From Acidobacteriaceae bacterium (GTDB lineage: Bacteria; Acidobacteriota; Terriglobia; Terriglobales; SbA1), in assembly GCA_019237515.1 (NCBI GenBank), contig JAFAGX010000208.1:1-31195 (forward strand): DNA of 31,195 bases, written 5' to 3'. The notes beneath the pieces were generated by a model. It worked only from the letters and a program-made list of their open reading frames with translations, searched no databases and was not told the origin of the DNA. Of the stretch, positions 1-8,156 are shown piece after piece. The position numbers and the translations under genes are program-made. Within the stretch, counting starts at the first letter, position 1. Each line of letters opens with the position of its first letter.

Positions 1-1
1 T

Positions 2-1723
2 GGCAAGCAGCCGGAAATTATCGTGCATGAACATTGCGGAGAATCGGGCGCGATCGGCGCGGCCCAGGAATCACTCCGCCTGTGGCGTAACGGCCAGCGA
101 ACGACATTCGTGGGCCTGGATGCTGTACGCAAGATCGAGTATCGCACTACGCGAAATGAAGACACGCGCTGCCACTTCTGCAAGAACGACTGCCTGCGCA
201 CGTTCATCGATATCCGCACTGCCCCTAAGGATGACATGAGCTTCGTGCCAATCCAAAAGGTCACAAAAGTCCCGCTCATGCATGGGGAGCAGCGCCTGAT
301 CATCGCCACCTGCGAGAAGGGCACGGTTGAGGAGCTTAACGACATGAAAGAGATCAAGGCTGGCCTCGACTCCATTCGTGCCCAGCACCCGAACTTTGTC
401 GACTATGCATCGAAGGAAGTGTTCCGCCCGACCAATGCCAAGAGCGTCGCCGATCCGTTGCCGAGCAAAGGTTGGGCCGGCTGGAAGAAGAACGACAAAG
501 AGCGCCGCGCGCTCATGGAAAACCGCAGGAAGGTCCGCATAGGAATTCCGCGCGTGCTGAACATTTACACCTATGCCCCGCTCTTCAACGCATATTTCGA
601 AAGCCTCGGTGTGCAGCCCGAGAACATCATTTATTCCGACTACACCAGCTCAGAGCTTTATCGCGCGGGCGCCAGCCGAGGAGCCATCGATCCCTGCTTC
701 CCGGCGAAAATCGGCATTTCGCACGTCTACAACCTGATTCAGGAAAAGCACCGCAAAAAGCCGCTCCACGCAATCTTCTTCCCGATGTACGACGTGCTGC
801 ATTCGTCGCTGGTGAAAGTTGTCGGCACGAATGCGTGCCCCACGGTCACTGCAACTCCCGAAACCGTGAAGGCGGCGTTCACGAAAGAAAATGATGTCTT
901 CGCCGAACATAACGTCAAATACATCGACCCTGTGCTGAACTTTGCAGACCGCAGGCTGTTCGCGCACCAGATGCTCGAGGCGTGGCAGCCGGTTCTTGGT
1001 TTGTCGCTAGAAGAAAATGACCGGGCGGTCGAGTCTGGATTTGCCGCACTGAAGGAATACGAAACCAACCTACGGCGGCGTGTGCGGGAGGTGCTCGATC
1101 AGCTGGAGCGCGAGAACCGCATCGGTATCGTGATGCTGGGACGGCCGTATCATCACGATCCGGGTCTGAACCACGAGATTCTGGATGAGTTTCAGAAGCT
1201 CGGCTACCCCATCTTTTCGCAGAACACGCTCCCACTCGATGATGACCTGCTGGAACGCTTGTTTGGCGAGGAAGTCCGGGCGGGAGTGATCAGCAGCCCG
1301 CTCGACATCACTGACGCATGGAAGAATTCTTACTCCTGCAGCACCAACCACAAAGTCTGGGCGGCAAAGTTCACGGCGCGACATCCGAACCTGGTCGCGC
1401 TCGAGATTTCTAACTTCAAGTGCGGCCATGATGCACCCATCTACGGCGTGATCGAAGGCATTATCGAGCAGTCCGGAACGCCATACTTCTGCTTCAAGGA
1501 TCTCGACGAGAACAAGCCGACAGGGTCGATCAAAATTCGGGTGGAGACCATTGATTACTTTTTGCGTCGCTACCGTGAGGAAGTCATCCGCAAGCGGACA
1601 GCGGAACTGGAGATTCAAGCGCAGCTGGCTGCTTTTGAAGCGCATCTGCGGCAAGATCGGCACCAGACTGAGCTTGTGTCTAGCCCAGCCGAAACCGAGC
1701 TAACGAGCATGGCAGCTGACTAG
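2..1723 (+). CDS. Acyl-CoA dehydratase activase-like protein (BadF/HgdC ATPase family with DUF2229/HgdB-like C-terminal part), 5'-truncated by window edge
   Basis: The frame is open from the first bases of the window, so the gene begins upstream; the first in-frame start-like codon (GTG at 23) falls inside conserved sequence and is not a real start. About 573 C-terminal residues are visible. The fragment opens with a piece containing CGESGAIGAA, typical of the end of the second ATPase domain in 2-hydroxyacyl-CoA dehydratase activases. A C-x2-C-x3-C cluster (CHFCKNDC, near bases 170-193) follows and could bind an Fe-S cluster. From about base 530 onward come two regions resembling DUF2229 and HgdB, with motifs such as IDPCFPAKIG and MLGRPYHHDPG. 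Family members are very long single proteins (well over 1000 residues) thought to couple ATP hydrolysis to low-potential electron transfer; their exact substrates are mostly unknown. It ends with TAG and converges on nuoN. Family call fairly sure; substrate unknown. Confidence 0.8.
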   Translation, partial: GKQPEIIVHEHCGESGAIGAAQESLRLWRNGQRTTFVGLDAVRKIEYRTTRNEDTRCHFCKNDCLRTFIDIRTAPKDDMSFVPIQKVTKVPLMHGEQRLIIATCEKGTVEELNDMKEIKAGLDSIRAQHPNFVDYASKEVFRPTNAKSVADPLPSKGWAGWKKNDKERRALMENRRKVRIGIPRVLNIYTYAPLFNAYFESLGVQPENIIYSDYTSSELYRAGASRGAIDPCFPAKIGISHVYNLIQEKHRKKPLHAIFFPMYDVLHSSLVKVVGTNACPTVTATPETVKAAFTKENDVFAEHNVKYIDPVLNFADRRLFAHQMLEAWQPVLGLSLEENDRAVESGFAALKEYETNLRRRVREVLDQLERENRIGIVMLGRPYHHDPGLNHEILDEFQKLGYPIFSQNTLPLDDDLLERLFGEEVRAGVISSPLDITDAWKNSYSCSTNHKVWAAKFTARHPNLVALEISNFKCGHDAPIYGVIEGIIEQSGTPYFCFKDLDENKPTGSIKIRVETIDYFLRRYREEVIRKRTAELEIQAQLAAFEAHLRQDRHQTELVSSPAETELTSMAAD

Positions 1724-1886
1724 CTTGGGCCCAACCGGGGATTTCGATCAGATCGCTCCAGCTAGGCTCGAATATCCCTGGAACCCGACTTCTCGCAACG
1801 GGTCCAAGGGATTGACACGGCACATCATCGGGAACACTGGGGGCCCGTTTGGCGCGCATACTGGCGCCTGTCCTCCGCTATGTGGG
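1724..1886. other. Convergent intergenic spacer between activase gene and nuoN
   Basis: This 163-base gap separates two converging genes, so any transcription terminators for both should lie here. It contains a 10-bp perfect palindrome directly after the first stop codon (TTGGGCCCAA) and a short inverted repeat GGCGC/GCGCC near 1850-1867. Neither has a T-run, so no convincing intrinsic terminator is visible on either strand. A short ORF can be read through it but has no recognisable content. Confidence 0.4.
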
Positions 1887-3353
1887 TCATCTATTCGATT
1901 TCGTTACCAAGGACCGATCCTGCTGATCACGCGGCGCCGCGGTTGTCCGGACCAGCCTGAGCAGCGGCGCGGGATAAATACCAGCCCAGACCAGGACAGC
2001 CGCGAGTGCGACCACTACAACAGCAGCACGCCAAAGTGGCGCCTGAATGAGAGCATGCTGTGGCGGGGCTGCGTATAGTGCCACCACGATACGCAGGTAG
2101 TAGAAGAGGCCGGCGACGCTGGTGATTGCCAGAATCAAGATCAAGGCCCAGGCGGAAGCCCCCGCACCGGCCGCGAGCACATAGAACTTGCTGACAAACC
2201 CTATGGTTGCGGGAATTCCGGAGAGTGAGAGAAGCACGACCGTTAAGACCGAGGCGAGCAGGGGCCGTTGCCAGAACAGACCGCGGTAGTCGTCGATATC
2301 GTCGGCATCGCGCTCGGCACCGGAGAGCACCGTGACCACTCCAAAGGCAGCAAGTATCGCTAAACTGTAGGCCACGAGATAGAAGCTCACTGCCTCGATT
2401 CCCATAGCTCCGCCGGCAAGAAACCCCACCAAGATGTATCCGAAATGGGCAATCGAAGAGTACGCCAGAATCCGCTTGACGTTTCTCTGCCAGAGCGCCA
2501 GCAGATTTCCCGCACACATGGAAGCGATCGCGATGACCGCGAACACCAGAAACACCCGACGATGATCGAGGGCGCCGGACAAATAAGCAAAGCGCACGAG
2601 CAACCCGACCATCGCGCTCTTGGAGGTTGTCGCTACGAATGCCGCCACGGGCGCGGGCGCGCCTTCGTAGACATCCGGGGTCCAGAGATGAAAAGGAACC
2701 ACACCCAGTTTGAAGCCGATTCCCGTGACGATCAGCGCGACTCCGCCCGCGAGCAAGGCGAGGCTTGAGCCCTCGGGTGAAACCTCCCGGAGGCGCGAAA
2801 ACTCCATCGTCCCGGTATCGGCGTAGATGAGGGCCATGCCGAAAAGAAGAATTGCGGCGGATGCAGAAGCCAGAATCAGGTACTTGATTCCGGCTTCGAG
2901 CGCCTGGCTCCTGTCTTTCAGGTACGCAATTAAGGCATAGAGCGAGACGCTCAGAATCTCAAGTCCGAGAAGAAACGAAACAAAGTGAGTGCTCGCCACC
3001 AGCACCGAACAACCCAGAGTCGCGAGGAGTAACAGGAGATACAGTTCGTCATGGTGAATATCCTGATTCTTCAAATAATCGAACGACAACACCGCTACAA
3101 CGAAGGCTGAGGCAATGATCAGGCCCATGTAGAACAAGGCGAACCGGTCCACGAGCAAAAGCGATGTGACTTGCCGGGGCGCGAGCGGCACCGCCCGAAA
3201 GATCGAGACGAAAGCGCCCGCCAATCCGGCCAGGGTTAGCGCTGCTGCGAGGACGTGACTCCGCTTAAAGGCAATCCCCAGCATCACAACCACGGCAGTT
3301 GCCGAGATCACGAGGACTGGAAGCAAGGCGATGAGGTCCCGGGCGTTCAGCAT
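1887..3353 (-). CDS. nuoN: NADH-quinone oxidoreductase subunit N (NuoN)
   Basis: Antiporter-like membrane subunit of respiratory complex I; it forms one of the proton channels in the membrane arm next to NuoM. The protein is 488 residues, the normal size, and hydrophobic throughout with about 14 predicted membrane helices. Family signatures are present: GLEILSVSLYAL carries the conserved TM5 glutamate, and FKLGVVPFHLWTPDVYEG carries the TM7 lysine followed by the discontinuous-helix region. It is the last gene of the nuo operon. The ATG at 3353 is preceded by an unusual array of 13-bp repeats that fills the whole gap to nuoM and supplies GGAG and GAAG Shine-Dalgarno-like elements. An in-frame TGA lies just upstream, so the start cannot be further 5'. 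Identification is secure. Confidence 0.97.
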   Translation of the reverse strand: MLNARDLIALLPVLVISATAVVVMLGIAFKRSHVLAAALTLAGLAGAFVSIFRAVPLAPRQVTSLLLVDRFALFYMGLIIASAFVVAVLSFDYLKNQDIHHDELYLLLLLATLGCSVLVASTHFVSFLLGLEILSVSLYALIAYLKDRSQALEAGIKYLILASASAAILLFGMALIYADTGTMEFSRLREVSPEGSSLALLAGGVALIVTGIGFKLGVVPFHLWTPDVYEGAPAPVAAFVATTSKSAMVGLLVRFAYLSGALDHRRVFLVFAVIAIASMCAGNLLALWQRNVKRILAYSSIAHFGYILVGFLAGGAMGIEAVSFYLVAYSLAILAAFGVVTVLSGAERDADDIDDYRGLFWQRPLLASVLTVVLLSLSGIPATIGFVSKFYVLAAGAGASAWALILILAITSVAGLFYYLRIVVALYAAPPQHALIQAPLWRAAVVVVALAAVLVWAGIYPAPLLRLVRTTAAPRDQQDRSLVTKSNR

Positions 3354-3354
3354 G

Positions 3355-3457
3355 GATCTTCAACTCCGATCTTCGACCCGATCTTCAACTCCGATCTTCA
3401 ACTCCGATGTTCAACTCCGATGTTCATTCCAGATGTTCATGCCGGACGTTCATCTCC
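3355..3457 (-). repeat. Tandem array of eight ~13-bp repeats between nuoM and nuoN
   Basis: Eight adjacent units follow one another from 3355 to 3457: seven of 13 bp and one of 12 bp (3368-3379). On the transcribed strand the consensus is GGAGTTGAAGATC; units at 3355, 3380 and 3393 are identical, and units nearer nuoM are degenerate and carry ATGAAC instead of TTGAAG. The unit at 3445-3457 contains the nuoM stop codon, and the unit at 3355 ends one base before the nuoN start codon. The array thus occupies the entire gap and includes the nuoN ribosome-binding region. Origin by replication slippage is likely; a function is unknown. Confidence 0.93.
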
Positions 3458-4934
3458 GCAAAGCCGCGACTGGCACCTGCAGCTCGGAATTCTCCAAAGC
3501 CCGGACGGAAGTGTTGAGTACCGGCTGCGGATAGAGTCCCAGCCCAAGAAGGCCCACGATCATGACGGCCATCATGAAGGCTTCCCGCAAGTTCAGGTCA
3601 GAAACCTTCCAGGCATGCGTATTTGGTCCCTGAAAGGCGCGCCCGACCATCCGCAGCGCATAGAAGGTTGAGGCGAGAACCCCGAGACTGGCAACCACCG
3701 TGATCGTGATACTGACTCGGTACGATCCCAGCAACACCAGAAACTCGCCCACGAAGTCCCCGAGTCCAGGCAGACCGAGCGAACCCAGACTGAAGAAGAG
3801 TGCGGCCCCGCTTAATCTCGGCATGATGGTCCATAGACCTCCCATCTGATCGAGATCACGGGTATGGAGACGCTCCTGTAGGCTTCCGACCAATACGAAG
3901 AGCGCTCCGGTGCTCAGGCCATGACTGATCATCGTCATCACCGCGCCCTGGAGCCCAAGCGGATTCCAGGAGAAGATTCCGAGCAGCACAAATCCAAGGT
4001 GACTGACGCTGGTATAAGCGACCAGGCGCTTGAGATCGGTCTGCGAGTACGCCATCACTGCGCCATAGACAATCCCGATCGCGGCCAAAGCCAGAGCGAT
4101 TGGAGCAAACTCAGAAGCGGCGTCGGGAAACAGTGGAACAACGAAGCGGATCATTCCGTACGCCCCGGTCTTTAGCAACAACCCGGCCAGGATTACGCTG
4201 CCTGCGGTGGGAGCTTGGGTATGGGCATCGGGCAGCCAGGTGTGCAGCGGAAACACCGGTAACTTCACCGCAAAGGCGACAAAGAAGCCGAGCATAATCC
4301 AGAGTTCCGCGCGGCGGCTGAGCTCGGTGCTCAACAGTTCCGAGTATTCAAAGGTGTAAACGCCCGTCGTCCGATGGTGGAGAAAGTAGAGCGCCAGGAT
4401 GGCGATCAGCATCAGCAGCCCGCTGCACTGGGTAAAGAGAAAAAATTTCGCGCCTGCGTAGACCCTTCGCTCGTGGCCCCAGATGACGATCAGGAAATAC
4501 ATCGGGACCAGCATCAACTCCCAGGCAAAATAAAACAGGAATAGATCGATCGCCAGAAATACCCCGGCAATTCCCGCCAGAACCCACAGGAGATTGAAAT
4601 GGAAAAAGCCGACCCTCTCCTGGATTTCCGTCCACGAGGCCAGCACAGCCACGATGCCCAGAAAGAACGTAAGGCCCAGCATCAGCAAGCTGAGGCCGTC
4701 GACTGCGAGATGAAAGTGGATGCCGAGGCCGGGCACCCAGGTCCAGTCGACTTCGTCGAGCCACCGACTGGTTGCGTTCGCGGCCCTGCCCGCCCAGACG
4801 ATAAGGGCCAGAACGAAATCGATCGCAATCGCAACCAGCGAGACCCACCGTGCGAGTTGCGCGTTCCACCGCTCCGCGAGCCACGCAACAACCCCGCCGG
4901 CCAAGAGAATTCCAATGAGTGAGAGCAGCATCAT
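3450..4934 (-). CDS. nuoM: NADH-quinone oxidoreductase subunit M (NuoM)
   Basis: Antiporter-like, proton-translocating membrane subunit of complex I. I place the start at the ATG at 4934, giving 494 residues beginning MMLLSLIGILL. The frame is open upstream to 5039, but that extension overlaps nuoL coding sequence and is hydrophilic, whereas 4934 gives a typical first membrane helix and an ATGA overlap with the nuoL stop. Key signatures are FYFAWELMLVPMYFLI (TM5 glutamate) and AVKLPVFPLHTWLPDAHTQA (TM7 lysine and following loop), with TSVSHLGFVLLG later. About 14 helices are expected. The Shine-Dalgarno signal is weak, which fits translation coupled to nuoL. The stop codon lies inside the 13-bp repeat array that leads to nuoN. 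Confidence 0.97.
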   Translation of the reverse strand: MMLLSLIGILLAGGVVAWLAERWNAQLARWVSLVAIAIDFVLALIVWAGRAANATSRWLDEVDWTWVPGLGIHFHLAVDGLSLLMLGLTFFLGIVAVLASWTEIQERVGFFHFNLLWVLAGIAGVFLAIDLFLFYFAWELMLVPMYFLIVIWGHERRVYAGAKFFLFTQCSGLLMLIAILALYFLHHRTTGVYTFEYSELLSTELSRRAELWIMLGFFVAFAVKLPVFPLHTWLPDAHTQAPTAGSVILAGLLLKTGAYGMIRFVVPLFPDAASEFAPIALALAAIGIVYGAVMAYSQTDLKRLVAYTSVSHLGFVLLGIFSWNPLGLQGAVMTMISHGLSTGALFVLVGSLQERLHTRDLDQMGGLWTIMPRLSGAALFFSLGSLGLPGLGDFVGEFLVLLGSYRVSITITVVASLGVLASTFYALRMVGRAFQGPNTHAWKVSDLNLREAFMMAVMIVGLLGLGLYPQPVLNTSVRALENSELQVPVAALRR

Positions 4935-6799
4935 TTGAAAAGCACCATTGCCAGGAAAATTACAGAGCCTGCGGCCATTCCCGCCGCGTACCAGCGGACG
5001 CGGCCGGTTTCGGTACGGCTCAATCCCCGGTAAAACCATTCCGTGAGCCGCGCGACTCCGGTATAGAAGGCATCGACGAAATCACTCTTATTGATTTGGG
5101 TCGCCCAGAGGAAGGGCTCGACCAAGATCTTGTCGTAGATCCAGTCAAAGCCCCAGTCCGCAAACCACCATTGGTGCAAGCCGCGTCCGATCGGGCCTGA
5201 TACCAGAGCGTCTGCCCAGTTGCGTTTCTGAAGGTGAAACAGATACGCGAAATACAAGCCAACAAGAAATATGACTCCGGCAATCGCCTCGGAGCGGATC
5301 TCCGTGAGGGCACCGGCGTGAGCTTCGATGGTCGATGGCAATGCCGAATGCAAGAATCGGAGCAAAGGCTCCTTCAGGGATCCACCCACGAGGGAAAGGA
5401 AAGCGAGCACCACCAGAGGGATCGTCATCCGATACCCTGGCCGTTTGGTCACAGGTTTTCCCAAGGGCCCGAAGAACACACGAAAAATGATTCGGAAGGT
5501 GTAGAGCGCAGTCAGCAGCGCGCCGACGATGCCTGCCATCCAAAGTGCCGGATGCCCGTTCTCGGCTGACCACGCGTCCCAGATAATCAGATCCTTGCTG
5601 AAAAAGCCTGCGGTGACAAAGGGCAGGCCGGCGAGCGAGCAGCCTGCGATGAGAAATGTCCAGAAAGTGACCGGCAGCTCCTTGCGCAAACCGCCCATGC
5701 GAAAGATGCTGTGCTCTTCATCGAGAGCGTTAATAATGACGCCGGCACCCAGGAACAGCAGGGCCTTGAAGAAGGCGTGGGTCACGAAGTGGAACAAGGC
5801 CGCCTGCCATGCTCCTACGCCGAGCGCGAGGAACATATAGCCAATTTGGCTGACGGTTGAGTAGGCGAGGATGCGCTTGATCTCATGCTGGGTCAGCGCG
5901 CTGAAGCCGGCGAGAAGCAGTGTGCACGCGCCTACCACGGCCACCGCCATCTGAGCCGACGGCGCCAGAGAAAACAGAACGTGCGTCCGCGCGATGAGAT
6001 AAACACCCGCTGTCACCATGGTCGCGGCGTGAAGCAGTGCGCTGACCGGGGTCGGACCAGCCATTGCATCCGGCAGCCAAACCTGCAACGGAAGTTGGGC
6101 TGACTTGCCGACCGCGCCCCCCAGCAGAAGAAACGCGGCCGCCACGGCATACGAGGACCCCGAGGGCCAATGGGCAGAAGCTCGCTGCATGAGCTCCTGA
6201 ATCCCGAGCGTACCCAGGCGCGTGAACAGCAGAAACAAGCCGATTGACATGGCAGTATCGCCGACGCGAGTTAAGATGAAGGCCTTCTGAGCCGCCCGCC
6301 CATTGGCCGGATCCCGATACCAGAAGCCGATGAGCAGGTAACTGCACAAACCGACGCCTTCCCATCCGAGATAAAGGAGGAGAAGATTATTCCCGAGCAG
6401 CAGCGTCAGCATCGAGGCAACGAATAGATTCATGTAGGCGAAGAAGCGGCTGTAATCCTCGTCTTCGATCATGAACTCGGCTGAGTACACGTGAATGAGG
6501 AAGCCGACGAACGTAACCACCAGAAGCATCACGAGCGACAGCGAATCGAGGTAAAAGCCGATCTGGGGCCGAAAGCCATCCACATTGATCCAGGTCCAGA
6601 GGAGCTGGGTATACGAGTTTCCCGGCGGGGGCGCACCGATAAAGCTAACCGCCACCCCAATCGTGATCACCGCCGAGAGTCCGATCGAACCTACGCCAAA
6701 GACGGCGGCCCATCGTTTCGACAAACGGGAGCCAACCAGCACCAGGATCAATGCGCTCGCGAAAGGCAACGCCGGAATGAGCCACAACAAACGGATCAC
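4931..6799 (-). CDS. nuoL: NADH-quinone oxidoreductase subunit L (NuoL)
   Basis: Distal antiporter-like subunit of complex I. It carries the long lateral helix that runs along NuoM and NuoN. The product is 622 residues, the normal length, with about 16 membrane helices. Signatures include YLGWEGVGLCSYLLIGFW (TM5 glutamate) and GKSAQLPLQVWLPDAM (TM7 lysine), followed by the GPTPVSALLHAATMV segment and YSTVSQIGYMFLALG. The start is a GTG at 6799 with GAGAGG five bases upstream, one base after the nuoK stop. The 3' end overlaps the nuoM start as ATGA. Identification is secure; the GTG start is the best-placed one I see. Confidence 0.97.
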   Translation of the reverse strand: MIRLLWLIPALPFASALILVLVGSRLSKRWAAVFGVGSIGLSAVITIGVAVSFIGAPPPGNSYTQLLWTWINVDGFRPQIGFYLDSLSLVMLLVVTFVGFLIHVYSAEFMIEDEDYSRFFAYMNLFVASMLTLLLGNNLLLLYLGWEGVGLCSYLLIGFWYRDPANGRAAQKAFILTRVGDTAMSIGLFLLFTRLGTLGIQELMQRASAHWPSGSSYAVAAAFLLLGGAVGKSAQLPLQVWLPDAMAGPTPVSALLHAATMVTAGVYLIARTHVLFSLAPSAQMAVAVVGACTLLLAGFSALTQHEIKRILAYSTVSQIGYMFLALGVGAWQAALFHFVTHAFFKALLFLGAGVIINALDEEHSIFRMGGLRKELPVTFWTFLIAGCSLAGLPFVTAGFFSKDLIIWDAWSAENGHPALWMAGIVGALLTALYTFRIIFRVFFGPLGKPVTKRPGYRMTIPLVVLAFLSLVGGSLKEPLLRFLHSALPSTIEAHAGALTEIRSEAIAGVIFLVGLYFAYLFHLQKRNWADALVSGPIGRGLHQWWFADWGFDWIYDKILVEPFLWATQINKSDFVDAFYTGVARLTEWFYRGLSRTETGRVRWYAAGMAAGSVIFLAMVLFK

Positions 6800-6800
6800 G

Positions 6801-7109
6801 TCAGCCTCTCATCTCGCTGAGTTCGTCCACATCCAGGGACTTGAAGCGGTGATAGATTTCGAGCACCAGCGCCAGACCCACCGCAACTTCGGCCGCCGCC
6901 ATCGTCAGGATGAACAGAAACATGACCTGCCCGTCGGCTTGATGCCATCGCGCGCCCGCGACCACGAATGCCAGACCCGCGGCATTGAGCATCACCTCGA
7001 GCGACATCAAGACGAAAATCAGGTTACGGCGTACGAGCAGGCCGGTCAGCCCCAGCGAGAACAAGATCCCCGCCAATAACAGCCCGTCCATAATGGGTAT
7101 CTGCGTCAT
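6801..7109 (-). CDS. nuoK: NADH-quinone oxidoreductase subunit K (NuoK)
   Basis: Small membrane subunit of complex I that resembles MrpC and contributes to the proton path. With the ATG at 7109 the protein is 102 residues, the normal size, with three membrane helices. The frame is open upstream to 7202, but that part has no membrane character and lies in nuoJ, so the shorter form is preferred. The two conserved intramembrane glutamates are seen as Glu38 (in [13 protein letters not shown]) and Glu74 (in [13 protein letters not shown]). GGGAG about eight bases upstream serves as Shine-Dalgarno. The nuoJ reading frame as sequenced runs 86 bases into this gene, which is abnormal for this operon (see findings). 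Confidence 0.96.
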   Translation of the reverse strand: MTQIPIMDGLLLAGILFSLGLTGLLVRRNLIFVLMSLEVMLNAAGLAFVVAGARWHQADGQVMFLFILTMAAAEVAVGLALVLEIYHRFKSLDVDELSEMRG

Positions 7110-7614
7110 GTTGAATCTCCCGTTTTTCCACTCTGCGGTAGCCCAGGTGATAGGCGCCCACCAGTCCCGCCAGCAGGAGCAAGGAAGCCAGTTCCACGCC
7201 AATCAGGTAAGGCCCAAACAGCGCGATGCCAACCTGCTTCGGCTCTACCCCGCCTGGTGCTAGAGCGGTAGAGCTGCCGCGGACCAGGGAAAGGACCTCT
7301 ATAATAAGGATGCCGGCCAAAACCACCGGCCCCGCCCAGATCCCTGGGGTGAGCCAGCGTTTTTCGGTTTCCACCCCCGGGGCCCCCAGATTGAGCATCA
7401 TGACCACGAAAACGAAAAGCACCATGATGGCGCCCGCGTAAACGATGATTTCAAGCGCCGCCACAAATGGGGCGCCGAGCAGGTAGAACACCACGGCCAC
7501 ACCCAGCAACGACACGATCAGATACAGCAGGGCATGCACAATGTGCAGCCGAGTCAGCATCAGAGCGGTCGAGAGGACGGCCACGCCACCGGCGATGTAA
7601 AAAGCGAGTTCCAT
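7024..7614 (-). CDS. nuoJ: NADH-quinone oxidoreductase subunit J (NuoJ), probable altered C-terminus
   Basis: Membrane subunit of complex I with five helices; TM3 with its pi-bulge helps open and close the proton path. The signature [20 protein letters not shown] is intact. I choose the ATG at 7614 (196 residues) because it starts the first helix ([14 protein letters not shown]) and has a GGAAGAGAG Shine-Dalgarno; an ATG at 7629 is possible. As sequenced the frame passes the nuoK start and stops at 7024, overlapping nuoK by 86 bases. The last ~33 residues are hydrophilic and look like out-of-frame nuoK. One extra A in the five-A run (plus-strand T at 7123-7127) would end the protein after 169 residues at a TGA forming an ATGA overlap with nuoK. 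The gene is secure, the C-terminus is not. Confidence 0.93.
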   Translation of the reverse strand: MELAFYIAGGVAVLSTALMLTRLHIVHALLYLIVSLLGVAVVFYLLGAPFVAALEIIVYAGAIMVLFVFVVMMLNLGAPGVETEKRWLTPGIWAGPVVLAGILIIEVLSLVRGSSTALAPGGVEPKQVGIALFGPYLIGVELASLLLLAGLVGAYHLGYRRVEKREIQHDADTHYGRAVIGGDLVLAGADRPARTP

Positions 7615-7636
7615 AAAGCTCTCTTCCATCCCGTCT

Positions 7637-8152
7637 CTAGGGCAGCAGCGTGTGTACATCGACCGGCTCATCTTCATGCGCCGCTTCGCCCTTGTCTTTT
7701 CCGCCGATCTTGACTCCCGCCACGCGCCAGAAGTTGTAGCCGGGATACTTGCCGGGACCGGCGATCAGCAAATCCTCTTTCTCGTACACCAGATTTTTGC
7801 GATGAAACTCTCCGATCTCGAAATCGGGGGTCAGCTGGATGGCATAAGTGGGGCAGGCCTCTTCGCAATACCCGCAAAAAATGCATCGCGAAAAGTTAAT
7901 ACGGAAAAACTCCGGATAACGCCGGCCCGTTTTGTCCTCGGTTGCCTGCAGCGCGATGCAACCGACCGGGCAAGCGACCGCACAGAGGTTGCAGGCTACG
8001 CAGCGTTCGCCTCCGTCGGGATCGCGGGACAGAATAATCCTTCCCCGGAAGCGGGGCGCGAGGTATGGCTTTTGTTCCGGGTACTGGACCGTGATCCTTT
8101 TCTGGAAGGAATGGAGAAACACGTACCAGATTGTCCTCAGTATGCTCAGCAT
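7637..8152 (-). CDS. nuoI: NADH-quinone oxidoreductase subunit I (NuoI), 8Fe ferredoxin-type
   Basis: Peripheral-arm subunit of complex I that holds clusters N6a and N6b and passes electrons towards NuoB. From the ATG at 8152 the product is 171 residues beginning [16 protein letters not shown], the amphipathic helix that lies on the membrane. Two classical C-x2-C-x2-C-x3-C motifs are present: Cys51, 54, 57, 61 and Cys90, 93, 96, 100. The 13-residue upstream extension to 8191 overlaps nuoH and is not conserved in character. The gap to the nuoH stop is four bases and the GGAG of the ribosome-binding site lies inside the nuoH 3' end. A short acidic C-terminal tail follows the family core. Confidence 0.97.
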   Translation of the reverse strand: MLSILRTIWYVFLHSFQKRITVQYPEQKPYLAPRFRGRIILSRDPDGGERCVACNLCAVACPVGCIALQATEDKTGRRYPEFFRINFSRCIFCGYCEEACPTYAIQLTPDFEIGEFHRKNLVYEKEDLLIAGPGKYPGYNFWRVAGVKIGGKDKGEAAHEDEPVDVHTLLP

Positions 8153-8156
8153 CTTT

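Noticed and set aside
3355..3457. Repeat array as a CRISPR or plasmid iteron region
   Set aside because: Units are only 13 bp with no spacers between them, there are no cas or rep genes nearby, and the array sits inside an operon.
3331..3534. Plus-strand 67-codon frame across the repeat array
   Set aside because: It is a low-complexity translation of the 13-bp repeats opposite the nuoM-nuoN junction and has no ribosome-binding site.
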